From positions 1 through 64,000 of the forward strand of contig CAZPMT010000014.1 in NCBI GenBank assembly GCA_964587655.1: 64,000 bases of DNA. Direction: 5' to 3'. Source of the DNA: CAZPMT01 sp964587655. Its GTDB lineage: Bacteria; Hydrogenedentota; Hydrogenedentia; Hydrogenedentales; SLHB01. Under the pieces are notes generated by a model, which searched no databases, was not told the DNA's origin, and saw only the letters and a list, made by a program, of their open reading frames with translations. Numbering within the stretch: position 1 is the stretch's first letter; every line of letters starts with the position of its first letter. Both the position numbers and the translations under genes were made by a program. Below, piece by piece: positions 39,939-47,874 of this stretch.

Positions 39939-41213
39939 CTATTTCGAGTACGCCTGAATGACCTTCCTGATTGCCTTGGCGATGCCATGCATGAGTTCCT
40001 CCTCGTAGGTCGGGAAGATGAACGTGATGAACGTGCGCGACTGATGCCAGATGGCGTTCGGCACATCGACCTTCGAGTAGTCCACGGATGCCGGGTCGGC
40101 GTATTCCTTGCTCTCGAACGGGAACTTCGAGTCGCCGAAACCGTTGTGATCGCGGAACGCGCGCTCCGTGTGACACTGCGGCCAGAACACCCGCCAGCAC
40201 GGCGCGCCCTCCGCGCCGAGAGCATCGAGGAACGCCGCCATGTCGCAGGTCATATTGTCGATATCGAGCGTGATCGGGAACACGTACCAGCCGTTCCGCC
40301 GCTCCGGCGTGTCGACGGGAAGGTAGAGGATTTGGGACAGATCTTTCAGCGCGTCCAAGATGATCTGTGCGTTGCGCCTGCGCCGCGGCATATTCCAGGT
40401 GTCGATGCGATCGAGTTCGCAAAGTCCGATCGTCGACTGCATCTCCGTCATGCGGTAGTTCCAGCCGAGCATGTTGTGGATGTACGGAAGCTTCTGCTCC
40501 ATTTCGAGAAGGCGCAGCCGCTCGCGAACATCGTAGCCGTGATCGCGGAAACTACGGCATCGCCAAGCCACGTCCTCATCATCGGTGGTGACCATGCCGC
40601 CTTCGCCGCCCGTCGTGAACGTCTTGTTCTGACAAAAGCTGCACGCGCCACTGTCTGCGATGCTGCCGGTCTTCTTGCCCTTGTAGACCCCGCCGAAGGC
40701 CTCAGCATTGTCCTCGATGACGTAGAGATCGTGCTTTTCCGCCAAGTCAATGATCGGATCCATATCCGCCACGTTGCCGTAGAGATGCACCGGCATGATC
40801 GCCTTCGTGCGTTTCGTGATCAGCTTCTCGATCGACGCGACGCTGATGCAATGGTCTTCGCGATTGACATCCGCGAACCGCGGTATCGCGCCTGCTTGCA
40901 GGATCGAAAACGAACTCGCGATGAACGTGTAGCTCGGCACGATGACCTCATCGCCCGGCCCGATGCCGAGTCCCGCCAGCGCCGTATGCAGCGCACTCGT
41001 ACCGTTCGTAGTGCTGATGGCGAACTTCGATCCCTGCCATTCCGCGAACCGTTTCTCGAACTCCATCCCCTTCGGCCCGGTCCAGTAATTCACTCGTCCA
41101 CTACGCAAAGTATCCGCGACCGCCTGCACCGTACGATCATCAAACCACGGCCAAGGCGGAAGCGGTCCCTGGACGCATTTCGGCCCCCCCTGTACAGCAA
41201 GCTTCTCACTCAT
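39939..41213 (-). CDS. DegT/DnrJ/EryC1/StrS-family aminotransferase
   Basis: A 424-residue PLP enzyme. Lys197 in SFCQNKTFTTGGEGG is the Schiff-base lysine, and the pattern S-F-x4-K-x5-GEGG is diagnostic. TNGTSALHTAL binds the PLP phosphate and VIEDNAEAFG holds the pyridine-binding Asp. These enzymes aminate keto-sugars for surface glycans or act as dehydratases in deoxysugar routes. Followed on the same strand by a small membrane protein and a Gfo/Idh/MocA oxidoreductase, it suggests an amino-sugar pathway (oxidation then transamination). Confidence 0.9.
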   Translation of the reverse strand: MSEKLAVQGGPKCVQGPLPPWPWFDDRTVQAVADTLRSGRVNYWTGPKGMEFEKRFAEWQGSKFAISTTNGTSALHTALAGLGIGPGDEVIVPSYTFIASSFSILQAGAIPRFADVNREDHCISVASIEKLITKRTKAIMPVHLYGNVADMDPIIDLAEKHDLYVIEDNAEAFGGVYKGKKTGSIADSGACSFCQNKTFTTGGEGGMVTTDDEDVAWRCRSFRDHGYDVRERLRLLEMEQKLPYIHNMLGWNYRMTEMQSTIGLCELDRIDTWNMPRRRRNAQIILDALKDLSQILYLPVDTPERRNGWYVFPITLDIDNMTCDMAAFLDALGAEGAPCWRVFWPQCHTERAFRDHNGFGDSKFPFESKEYADPASVDYSKVDVPNAIWHQSRTFITFIFPTYEEELMHGIAKAIRKVIQAYSK

Positions 41214-41379
41214 GGTTCATCATCCTTCCGTGTCGCAGCCCTCTGATCCCATTTCCCAGTCACGCCGGTTAGAGCCTACTTACTCGCATCGCGAAAAGCA
41301 AAGCGGGTTGAACGTATCCCGTGCAAGTGAGAAGATAGGCTTAAGATGGAATGATCAACTGCGGAAGGAGACTGAATGT

Positions 41380-42873
41380 ATGACCACACGCAAGGTCTTG
41401 CTCGTCGAGGCGGAGATGTCCCCGCTCGCGCCCGTCGGTGGCGTTGCGGAATACGTGCTGGGACTGGCGTCGGCGCTCCGGGCGAAGGCCCATGATGTCC
41501 GCGTGGCGATTCCCGCGTACGGCTATTTGCTCTCAAAGGACGGAGTGAACCGAATCGCCGAGCGGGTTGTGGTTGAACTTGGCCTTGGGGCGTCGGACAT
41601 CACGGAGGTATACGAAACCGCCGTCGAGTGTCCTGGCAGGCCGGGGTTGACACTTCCGGTCTACTTGTTGGGCAATCACAAGCACTTTGCTTTGTGCCGC
41701 TCGCCCGAGGATGTATACAGTTGGCCGAATCATGAGCCTTGGATTGCGTTCTGCCGGGCCGTTATCGATTTCTTTGGGGATCCGAAATCGGCATGGACAC
41801 CGGAAGTCATCCACTGCCACGACGCGCATGCGTCGCTCGTGCCTACGTACATCAAGCACGGCCGAAATGTGGACTCGTTGAGCAGCGCACGTTCCGTCCT
41901 AACGATTCATAACCTGTTGGCGCAGGGCGTGGGAGAGCCTGGTCTTGTCGCTTATGCCGGTCTGCCGTGGAGTCTTTTCTCGGTGGACTGCTTCGAGTAT
42001 TACGGGCAGGCGAACTCTCTGAAGGCGGGGCTCGTCTGTGCCGACGTGTCCAATGCTGTCAGTCGCACGTACGCGGAGGAGATCTGCTCAGGGCCGGATT
42101 TCGGGTTCGGACTCGAAGGTGTATTGAATGGTCTGCATCTTGCCGGGAAGCTCCACGGGATCGTCAACGGCATAGATGAGAACCGATGGCGTATGCCGGG
42201 TCTGAAGTATGACGGCAAGGACTCGCTCGACACTATTCTGGAGGCCAGGAAAGCCGCGCGCATACCTCTGTACCGCGATTGGAAATGGAAGGACGACGGC
42301 GCGCCGGTTTTGTCGTTCCGGTCTCGCTGGGACGAGCAAAAGGGCGCCCGCATCCTTGCGGAAGGCATGGATGAGATACTCGAGTTTGCACGATGCATCA
42401 TCGTGGCGTGGGGAATGGCTGGCGGCAAGTCGGAACTTCAAAGGGCTTGGGAAGACCTCAACAAGCTTGCGAAGAAGCACCCGGATCGGCTTCTCATCAA
42501 TCCGTCTCAGGTGATTGGCGTGGACAAAACCGCACTGCACTACACCGTGTCGGACCTCTTTCTGATGCCGTCGCGCTACGAGCCCTGCGGCTTGGCGCAG
42601 ATGGAGTGCCAACGGTACGGAGTGATCCCCATCGTGCGCAAGACGGGCGGACTTGCCGACACCGTTTCTGAAATGAAGACAGATCGGTTTCCGTCGCCGA
42701 ACGGATTCTTGTTCGAGGAGTTTCTCACGGCGCGCGAAATGGTCGCGGCGACCCGCAGGGCAGTCAGTGCGTTCCAGGACAAAGCCGCGCTCAAGCGTCT
42801 TGTGCAGAACGCTTTGCTCCAAAAGAACTCGTGGGACACGCGCGTCAAGCAGTACGAAGACCTCTACCGTTAG
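41380..42873 (+). CDS. GT5-like glycogen/starch synthase
   Basis: A 497-residue glycosyltransferase with a GT-B fold. The ATG with GAAGGAG upstream is chosen; an earlier in-frame start has no site. The C-terminal half shows the nucleotide-sugar region MPSRYEPCGLAQMECQRYG and RKTGGLADTV, characteristic of GlgA. The N-terminal loop, normally K-x-G-G-L and contacting ADP-glucose, reads SPLAPVGGVAEYV here (residues 14-26), so the Lys is missing. That could mean altered donor use or a diverged starch-synthase-like enzyme, so I withhold the glgA symbol. The aldo/keto reductase gene follows after 16 bases. Confidence 0.8.
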   Translation: MTTRKVLLVEAEMSPLAPVGGVAEYVLGLASALRAKAHDVRVAIPAYGYLLSKDGVNRIAERVVVELGLGASDITEVYETAVECPGRPGLTLPVYLLGNHKHFALCRSPEDVYSWPNHEPWIAFCRAVIDFFGDPKSAWTPEVIHCHDAHASLVPTYIKHGRNVDSLSSARSVLTIHNLLAQGVGEPGLVAYAGLPWSLFSVDCFEYYGQANSLKAGLVCADVSNAVSRTYAEEICSGPDFGFGLEGVLNGLHLAGKLHGIVNGIDENRWRMPGLKYDGKDSLDTILEARKAARIPLYRDWKWKDDGAPVLSFRSRWDEQKGARILAEGMDEILEFARCIIVAWGMAGGKSELQRAWEDLNKLAKKHPDRLLINPSQVIGVDKTALHYTVSDLFLMPSRYEPCGLAQMECQRYGVIPIVRKTGGLADTVSEMKTDRFPSPNGFLFEEFLTAREMVAATRRAVSAFQDKAALKRLVQNALLQKNSWDTRVKQYEDLYR

Positions 42874-42889
42874 GGCAAAGGCGTTACTG

Positions 42890-43861
42890 ATGGGATCGCT
42901 TTTCGGGACTCGCATTGAACCGTCGCGGATCTGCCTGGGAACAGGCTCGTTCGGATCGGAGATCAGCAAGAATGACAGCTTCGCGGTGCTCGATGCATTT
43001 GTCGAAGCCGGCGGAAACTTCCTTGACACGGCGCACATATACGCTGCGTGGATCCAGGACGGCTGGGGCGCCAGCGAACGAACCGTGGGCGAATGGCTGC
43101 GCGTCCACGGCGCGCGCGACCAGGTGATCCTTGCAACAAAAGGGGGACACCCGCCCCTGAACAACATGGCGCTGGGGCGCTGTTCGCGCGCGTGCATCGA
43201 GCAGGATCTGAACGAGAGCCTCGATCGCCTCAGCGTTGAATCCGTCGACCTCTACTGGCTGCATCGTGATGATCCCGATCTCTCCCCAGGCGAGATAGTC
43301 GAGACGCTTGCGTCCATCGCGCGCGAAGGGCGCATCGGTTGTTACGGCGCCTCCAACTGGGTCCCGTCGCGCATCGAGGCCGCAAACGCCTACGCCGCGG
43401 CGCACGGTCTCCCGCCGTTTGTGGCGAGCCAACCGGGATGGGCCTTGGCGGATCAGGAAACGGACAAGACCTCGCCGTCGCCCATGCTCTATCTGGACGA
43501 GTCGATGCGGCAGTGGCACGTCCGTACGGGATTCCCGCTCGTCGCTTACTCGTCGCAGGCCTGCGGTTTTTTCGGCGTGGACAACGTCGGCTGGGCGCGC
43601 ACGGGATGCGTCGGACCAATTCCGAAACGAAAGGCATACGACACACCCGCGAACCGGAGCCGCCTTCTCAAGGCCATCGAGCTTGCAGACGACAAAGGCG
43701 TAACGGCAAATCAGATCGCCCTCGCTTATCTCTTGAGCCAACCGTTTCCGGTCTTTGCAATCATCGGAACCGGAAGACCCGAACACGCGCGCGAGGCGCT
43801 CGCGGCGTCATCACTCAGACTTTCGGAAGCGGAATGCGCTTCTCTGCGCGAGGCTTCTTGA
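42890..43861 (+). CDS. Aldo/keto reductase
   Basis: A 323-residue NAD(P)H-dependent oxidoreductase with the (beta/alpha)8 AKR pattern. The catalytic tetrad can be placed at Asp46 and Tyr51 (FLDTAHIYAAW), Lys84 (ILATKGGH) and His125 (DLYWLHRDDP). GCYGASNW and IIGTGRPEHAREAL are the cofactor-site segments. It lies 16 bases after the GT5 gene and is probably co-transcribed. The substrate is unknown; bacterial members of this subgroup often act on sugars or small aldehydes. Confidence 0.9.
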   Translation: MGSLFGTRIEPSRICLGTGSFGSEISKNDSFAVLDAFVEAGGNFLDTAHIYAAWIQDGWGASERTVGEWLRVHGARDQVILATKGGHPPLNNMALGRCSRACIEQDLNESLDRLSVESVDLYWLHRDDPDLSPGEIVETLASIAREGRIGCYGASNWVPSRIEAANAYAAAHGLPPFVASQPGWALADQETDKTSPSPMLYLDESMRQWHVRTGFPLVAYSSQACGFFGVDNVGWARTGCVGPIPKRKAYDTPANRSRLLKAIELADDKGVTANQIALAYLLSQPFPVFAIIGTGRPEHAREALAASSLRLSEAECASLREAS

Positions 43862-43911
43862 CGCTTTCGCGCTAACCCTGACCCCAAGATCTCAACCCAA
43901 CACCCGAAACC

Positions 43912-43979
43912 CTCTTTGTGTCTTTGTGTCTCCGTGTGAGAAAGAATGGCCTCACACAAAGGCACAAAGACGCAAAGAG
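43912..43979. repeat. Hairpin of the CACAAAG family flanking the GxxExxY gene, 3' side (copy 3)
   Basis: Arms of 29 bases at 43912-43940 and 43951-43979 (CTCTTTGTGTCTTTGTG... and ...CACAAAGACGCAAAGAG) with four mismatches, two of them G-T type, flank a 10-base loop, AAAGAATGGC. The right arm ends one base before the stop codon of the GxxExxY gene. The partner at 44369-44449 has the same design in the opposite orientation. Confidence 0.85.
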
Positions 43980-44363
43980 CTAATCGACTTCCCCGTTGAT
44001 GATACGATTGATTCCGTCTTTCATCAGGGCCTCCCCGAAATTGAGTAGATAGCCCAGCTTCAGTCCAGTCAGGCGCAAATAGGTCAACACCTGCTTCTGA
44101 TGCGCCTTCGTGACTTTCTCCACGGATTTCAACTCCAACAGGACCTTACCCTCGACAATGATGTCGGCGCGAAAACCCTCATCGAATCTGATCCCGCGCA
44201 ACTCGATGGGGATCGGGACCTGCCTCTCCACGCGCAAACCACGGGCCTCAAGATCGTGCGCCAGCACCACCTCATAGACGATCTCCAATAACCCAGGGCC
44301 AGTTTCCCTATGCAATGACACAGCACAATCAACTACAATGGCCCCAATCTCGTTTGCCGTCAT
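43980..44363 (-). CDS. GxxExxY-family protein (PD-(D/E)xK-like)
   Basis: A 127-residue protein with the defining motif GLLEIVY (Gly24, Glu27, Tyr30) in HRETGPGLLEIVYEVVLAHDL. Further on, FRADIIVEGKVLLELKSVE gives Asp67, Glu77 and Lys79 in D-x9-E-x-K spacing, the pattern of PD-(D/E)xK nucleases. QVLTYLRLTGLKLGYLLNFG is the conserved C-terminal block. The family's function is not established. The gene is bracketed by two oppositely oriented hairpins, five bases before its start and directly against its stop, with almost no room for a normal ribosome-binding site or promoter. Nuclease activity and mobility with the hairpins are inferences. Confidence 0.88.
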   Translation of the reverse strand: MTANEIGAIVVDCAVSLHRETGPGLLEIVYEVVLAHDLEARGLRVERQVPIPIELRGIRFDEGFRADIIVEGKVLLELKSVEKVTKAHQKQVLTYLRLTGLKLGYLLNFGEALMKDGINRIINGEVD

Positions 44364-44368
44364 CTTTT

Positions 44369-44449
44369 GGCGTCCTCTTTGTGTCTTCGTGTCTTTGTGT
44401 GAGTCTATTCTTTCTCACACGGAGACACAAAGACACGGAGAGCCACGCC
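44369..44449. repeat. Hairpin of the CACAAAG family flanking the GxxExxY gene, 5' side (copy 4)
   Basis: Arms of 35-36 bases (GGCGTCCTCTTTGTG... and ...GGAGAGCCACGCC) flank the 10-base loop TCTATTCTTT. On the complementary strand the loop reads AAAGAATAGA, sharing AAAGAAT with copy 3, which shows the two elements are inverted relative to each other. Arm words (TCTTTGTGT, ACACAAAGACAC) are the same as in copy 3. Confidence 0.85.
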
Positions 44450-44690
44450 TGAATCCAGTTGCCCAAGGCGTACTTGCAGTCGCGCGGCAACTTGTTCAGC
44501 CGACGCACCCAGCGACTTATCGTGGAATAGTGGATGCCAAGATCAGTCCGCGATCTCCCTCATCTTCTCCCAACAGACGCAAGAACCCATCCCGATCCCC
44601 GTCATCCCCGAACAGCGCCTCACGTCCGTCTCCCCGCCACGTAACATGATACAGCGCACCCCCGTGCTCTATCCTCAATTGTCTAGCCAC
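44450..44690 (-). pseudogene. REP-associated tyrosine transposase (RAYT/Y1_Tnp) remnant with internal deletion
   Basis: From the GTG at 44690 the frame reads ARQLRIEHGGALYHVTWRGD, GREALFGDDGDRDGFLRLLG, the N-terminal block of TnpA-REP proteins (R-I-x-x-x-G-x-x-Y-H-V-x-x-R-G). It then runs to a stop at 44517. In a shifted frame from 44535 the DNA reads IHYSTISRWVRRLNKL, resembling the C-terminal helix-turn-helix of the same family. The HUH motif and catalytic Tyr region are missing, so several hundred bases were lost and the enzyme is dead. It directly abuts hairpin copy 4, and RAYTs are known to mobilise flanking palindromes. Confidence 0.7.
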
Positions 44691-44816
44691 CTGCACCCGG
44701 TCCAATTCGTAGTCTGTCCCGGATCTCCGGATGTCCGCCCGGTTGTGCGAAATAGATGTCACCTATTTGCCTATTCTTGGAGAATTGCATCGCGGATTTC
44801 CCGGCAATCTCAGATC

Positions 44817-45494
44817 TCAGAAGACAAGCCCGAAGGCAATCTCCAAATTCGACTTGAACCGTCGCCAGCCCACAGGGGGCACGGTGGCAATAGTCAGCTT
44901 GCCGGTTCTGCTGCTGGCATCAACGATGTCGAAGACGGGATAACGATTCTTGCCGATGATGAGATCGCAGAAACGAACGACTCCGTCGTAGACCTCCCTG
45001 TCGGTCTCGTCACTCACGTCCGACAAGGGACGGAAGCGAATGACCGTATCACGTGTGATCTGCAGAGGACCTCCCAGAAAACTCGCCTTGTACGTGCCGG
45101 ACTTCTCTCTCTGTATACCAATCGCACTATGCTCGTAACGCAATCCTGTGATGAACAACTCAGTATCTACGATTCTGCACGGCCCCGCACTATTCGGACG
45201 TAGAAACTCAGGCCGAGCGATGATGTCTGGTCTATCGTGCAGTTCCACACCGACTGATGTTCCCTCCAGCACAACCAGATCCGCCTTCCGCCGTGATTCT
45301 TGGGGGAAATCGACGAAGAACAGGAGCAGTAATCCCGCTATGACGAGGTAGAACTTCCAGTTCCGCCACAGCGGGACCGGAGGAGGGATTTTGGTGTTGA
45401 GTTCAGTCAAGGCTTTCTCTATCCGCTGAACTGACTGTATCAACGAGTCCTCACCGTGTTGGGATACCGATTTCTCTATACGGATATCTTCCAT
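44817..45494 (-). CDS. Single-pass membrane protein (hypothetical, 225 aa)
   Basis: AAGGAGACAAGGGA precedes the ATG. An N-terminal helical stretch (SLIQSVQRIEKALTELNTK, coiled-coil-like) and PPPVPLWRNW precede one transmembrane segment (FYLVIAGLLLLFFVDF, about residues 48-63). About 160 residues of beta-rich soluble domain follow (VVLEGTSVGVELHDRPDI, YKASFLGGPLQITRDTVIRF). No family is recognised. Its base composition is less GC-rich than the surrounding glycosidase genes and it lies next to the GxxExxY/RAYT patch, so it may be horizontally acquired. The 127 bases between it and the RAYT remnant hold nothing obvious. Confidence 0.65.
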   Translation of the reverse strand: MEDIRIEKSVSQHGEDSLIQSVQRIEKALTELNTKIPPPVPLWRNWKFYLVIAGLLLLFFVDFPQESRRKADLVVLEGTSVGVELHDRPDIIARPEFLRPNSAGPCRIVDTELFITGLRYEHSAIGIQREKSGTYKASFLGGPLQITRDTVIRFRPLSDVSDETDREVYDGVVRFCDLIIGKNRYPVFDIVDASSRTGKLTIATVPPVGWRRFKSNLEIAFGLVF

Positions 45495-45644
45495 TCCCTT
45501 GTCTCCTTGTATCTCACGGGAATCGACTGTTCAGAGCCCAACTTCCGCTTGCATGGCCTGCAGACAAAACAGAATACGCAAGCCTACCACAAGGATTGCA
45601 GTATCGCAAGATCTGATCCTGCGGCCTTCCGCTATGCTTCATGC

Positions 45645-47627
45645 CTACCGAAAGCGCCAGATTTGGGCGGTGTCTTGTTTCAGCGTGAGCGGAAGCCCTG
45701 CGGATAGCTCCGCACCGGACTTGGTCGATTCCGCGCCGGTGATGAGTTCTTTGAGGAGGTATTGCTTCGCGTCGTCGAGACCGCGCAGTTTGACCGAAGC
45801 GGCGTCGTAGGGGGATTGGCCGGGGCGGTAGACTAGCAGGAAACCTTCGTGGGTTGCGGGATCTATGAACTGCCAGCCGCACCACTCCTGGCTTCTCTTG
45901 GATTGGTCGAACAGGGGATAGTAGTCCTCGTTCAGAAAACGGCGGGCCGTTTTGTAGGCGTCAACGGTTTGCCGAATAGTCTGTTTCTGGTCCGTGGATA
46001 GCGTGCGGAAATCGACGCCGAATCCGAGTGGGCCGGCACAGAGAGAAAGGAGTTCGGCCTGGTTCCGGTAGCGGCAATTGTTGGTGTTGAGGCAACCGCC
46101 GAGCAGGAAATAGTTGGCGCCGATCTCGTGGAACCGCATCAAGGGCTGGTCGAAGGTATCATCGCTTTTCCAGTACGTATGGCCGCGCCGGATCGTCTCG
46201 ATGTCTATTCGCCGGCCTCCGCTGGAACACTGCTCGATGAGCAGGTTGGGGTGGCGGCGCATAAGTTCGTCAAGGAGCAGATACAGGCCGTTGATATAGC
46301 GAATCTGACGTAGGCCCTGTTCCTCCGCGGCTTCGCTCTGAACCCAGGCGTCCAGAGGATCGATGTTGAAGTCGTAGCGGATCCAATCGACGCCCACTTC
46401 GGTAATGGTGGAATCCATCATCGAGAGGACAATGTCGCGCGCCTCTTGCTTTCCCAAGTCGAGCAGGTTGTTCTTGAGTAGGAGGCCGGGATGCTCCTTC
46501 TGCCAGCGAGTACCATCGGCAACGCGTTCGGGTTCGAACCACAATCCGAATTTCATCCCGAGGGCGTGTACATGGTCCGCGACGGGTTTGAGACCATTGG
46601 GAAACTTCTCTTTGCTGATGGTCCAGTTGCCGACGCCGTTTGGGAAGTCACCGTCGAACCATCCGGCATCCAGGCAGAAGTACTCGATGCCCAATGGCGC
46701 GGCTTCACCGGCAAGTTCCTTCAGCATCTGTTCATTGACCCGGTTATCGAACACAAACCATGAGTTGAAGGAAACCGGCGGCAGCACGGGCTGGCCGCCA
46801 AGCCGGGCCTGGTAGTGTGAATGCAGCACGCGCCTGAGGGCATTTGCGCCCGCAAGGACGTCGCCTTCGAAGGGCACGAACAGCGCCGAGGGCAACAAAA
46901 CCGTTTCACCGGGAGGAAGCCTGAAGTTTACAGGGTCCATTCCAGCCTCGAATGCCACTTCGTTGGCTTGCGGCTCGAATCTGCCGTGGGCGCGCCATTG
47001 ACCGGACCAACCGAGCGCGGCGGCAAGACCACGGCCGCCCTGAAGGTTGGTGAGGATGTAGAACGGCAGGTCTCCGTTGCTGGACCGCCCTCCGGATACG
47101 GTGAGCTTCTTCTCGCCCAACGGGGTCTGGCAGAGTTCGAATCCGGTCCTTTCGTTGCTCCCCGAAAGGTTGCCTGTCAGACCTCCTGAACAAGAAGTGA
47201 GAGTCGCCTGGTGGTCGCTCGCCGGACAGCGGAAGTCAATGCTGCGTACAGCGGTGATGAGGCCGCTTGGCGCACTCCCTTTGTTTTCAAATCGCCATTG
47301 AAATTCGACGGCGGGGACGCGATCGAGCACGGTGATGTCGAGCGTGGCGCTGAAACCGCTTTCCGGCTCACGCCACGTGCTCGCGTACCGAGTTCCTCCA
47401 GGAACAACCGCAGGCGTCGCGTCTTCGCGTGGCCAGTCCTGAAATAGCTGCCAGCAGTTGCGTCCGCCATAATCGAATGATGCCGGGATTGACGCAAAGA
47501 GATTTGATGCTAACGCATCGCCGATGTGGAGGTCCTTCCAGTTTACCATGGCGCTACCTGTCTCCGAAGGAGGTGTATTCGTTGCGGCGACTCCCATCAG
47601 AAGCCCACATATGAACGGACAAAACAT
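45645..47627 (-). CDS. GH36-like alpha-galactosidase, secreted
   Basis: A 660-residue enzyme with a short signal peptide (MFCPFICGLLMGVAA) and a GGAGG site. After a beta-sandwich N-domain, the TIM barrel shows EYFCLDAGWFDG, KFGLWFEPERV, WIRYDFNIDPL and CSSGGRRID. Asp419 in RYDFN sits at the clan GH-D nucleophile position (KxDxN), and Asp489 in WKSDDTFD at the acid/base position (SDN in relatives). Length and order agree with GH36. Expected activity is release of alpha-galactosides or related sugars in the periplasm or outside. It ends the minus-strand set that includes the SSS symporter and a second glycosidase-like gene. Confidence 0.85.
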   Translation of the reverse strand: MFCPFICGLLMGVAATNTPPSETGSAMVNWKDLHIGDALASNLFASIPASFDYGGRNCWQLFQDWPREDATPAVVPGGTRYASTWREPESGFSATLDITVLDRVPAVEFQWRFENKGSAPSGLITAVRSIDFRCPASDHQATLTSCSGGLTGNLSGSNERTGFELCQTPLGEKKLTVSGGRSSNGDLPFYILTNLQGGRGLAAALGWSGQWRAHGRFEPQANEVAFEAGMDPVNFRLPPGETVLLPSALFVPFEGDVLAGANALRRVLHSHYQARLGGQPVLPPVSFNSWFVFDNRVNEQMLKELAGEAAPLGIEYFCLDAGWFDGDFPNGVGNWTISKEKFPNGLKPVADHVHALGMKFGLWFEPERVADGTRWQKEHPGLLLKNNLLDLGKQEARDIVLSMMDSTITEVGVDWIRYDFNIDPLDAWVQSEAAEEQGLRQIRYINGLYLLLDELMRRHPNLLIEQCSSGGRRIDIETIRRGHTYWKSDDTFDQPLMRFHEIGANYFLLGGCLNTNNCRYRNQAELLSLCAGPLGFGVDFRTLSTDQKQTIRQTVDAYKTARRFLNEDYYPLFDQSKRSQEWCGWQFIDPATHEGFLLVYRPGQSPYDAASVKLRGLDDAKQYLLKELITGAESTKSGAELSAGLPLTLKQDTAQIWRFR

Positions 47628-47764
47628 GCCTACTCCTCCGCTTCTTTCTGAACGCGCACCAATATAACCGTGATTGCAGCTTCCCTACTTCGTCATCATG
47701 GGCGAAATGACGGTTGTTTTCAACCTGGATTCCGCAATTCGATCCGATTGGGCTTGTCCAACTG

Positions 47765-47857
47765 ATGGACGGGATGGACGCTGTGGACAGAATGGACGTA
47801 ACCGCGCAGGTGAGTATTTTCGGTGTCTATGTCGTCCATAAAGTCCATGCCGTGTCC
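47765..47857. repeat. Inverted arrays of TGGACNNNN 9-mers
   Basis: TGGAC recurs every nine bases (TGGACGGGA, TGGACGCTG, TGGACAGAA, TGGAC) at 47765-47796. The complementary GTCCA series at about 47833-47857 mirrors it with one 11-base step. The two arms can pair across a spacer of about 35 bases. It lies in the 247-base gap between the GH36-like and SSS genes; nothing else is seen there. Confidence 0.7.
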
Positions 47858-47874
47858 AGCCCTGACGCGTCGCT

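Noticed and set aside
39987..41246. A 419-codon + strand frame over the DegT aminotransferase
   Set aside because: Antisense shadow of a gene with an intact PLP-lysine motif.
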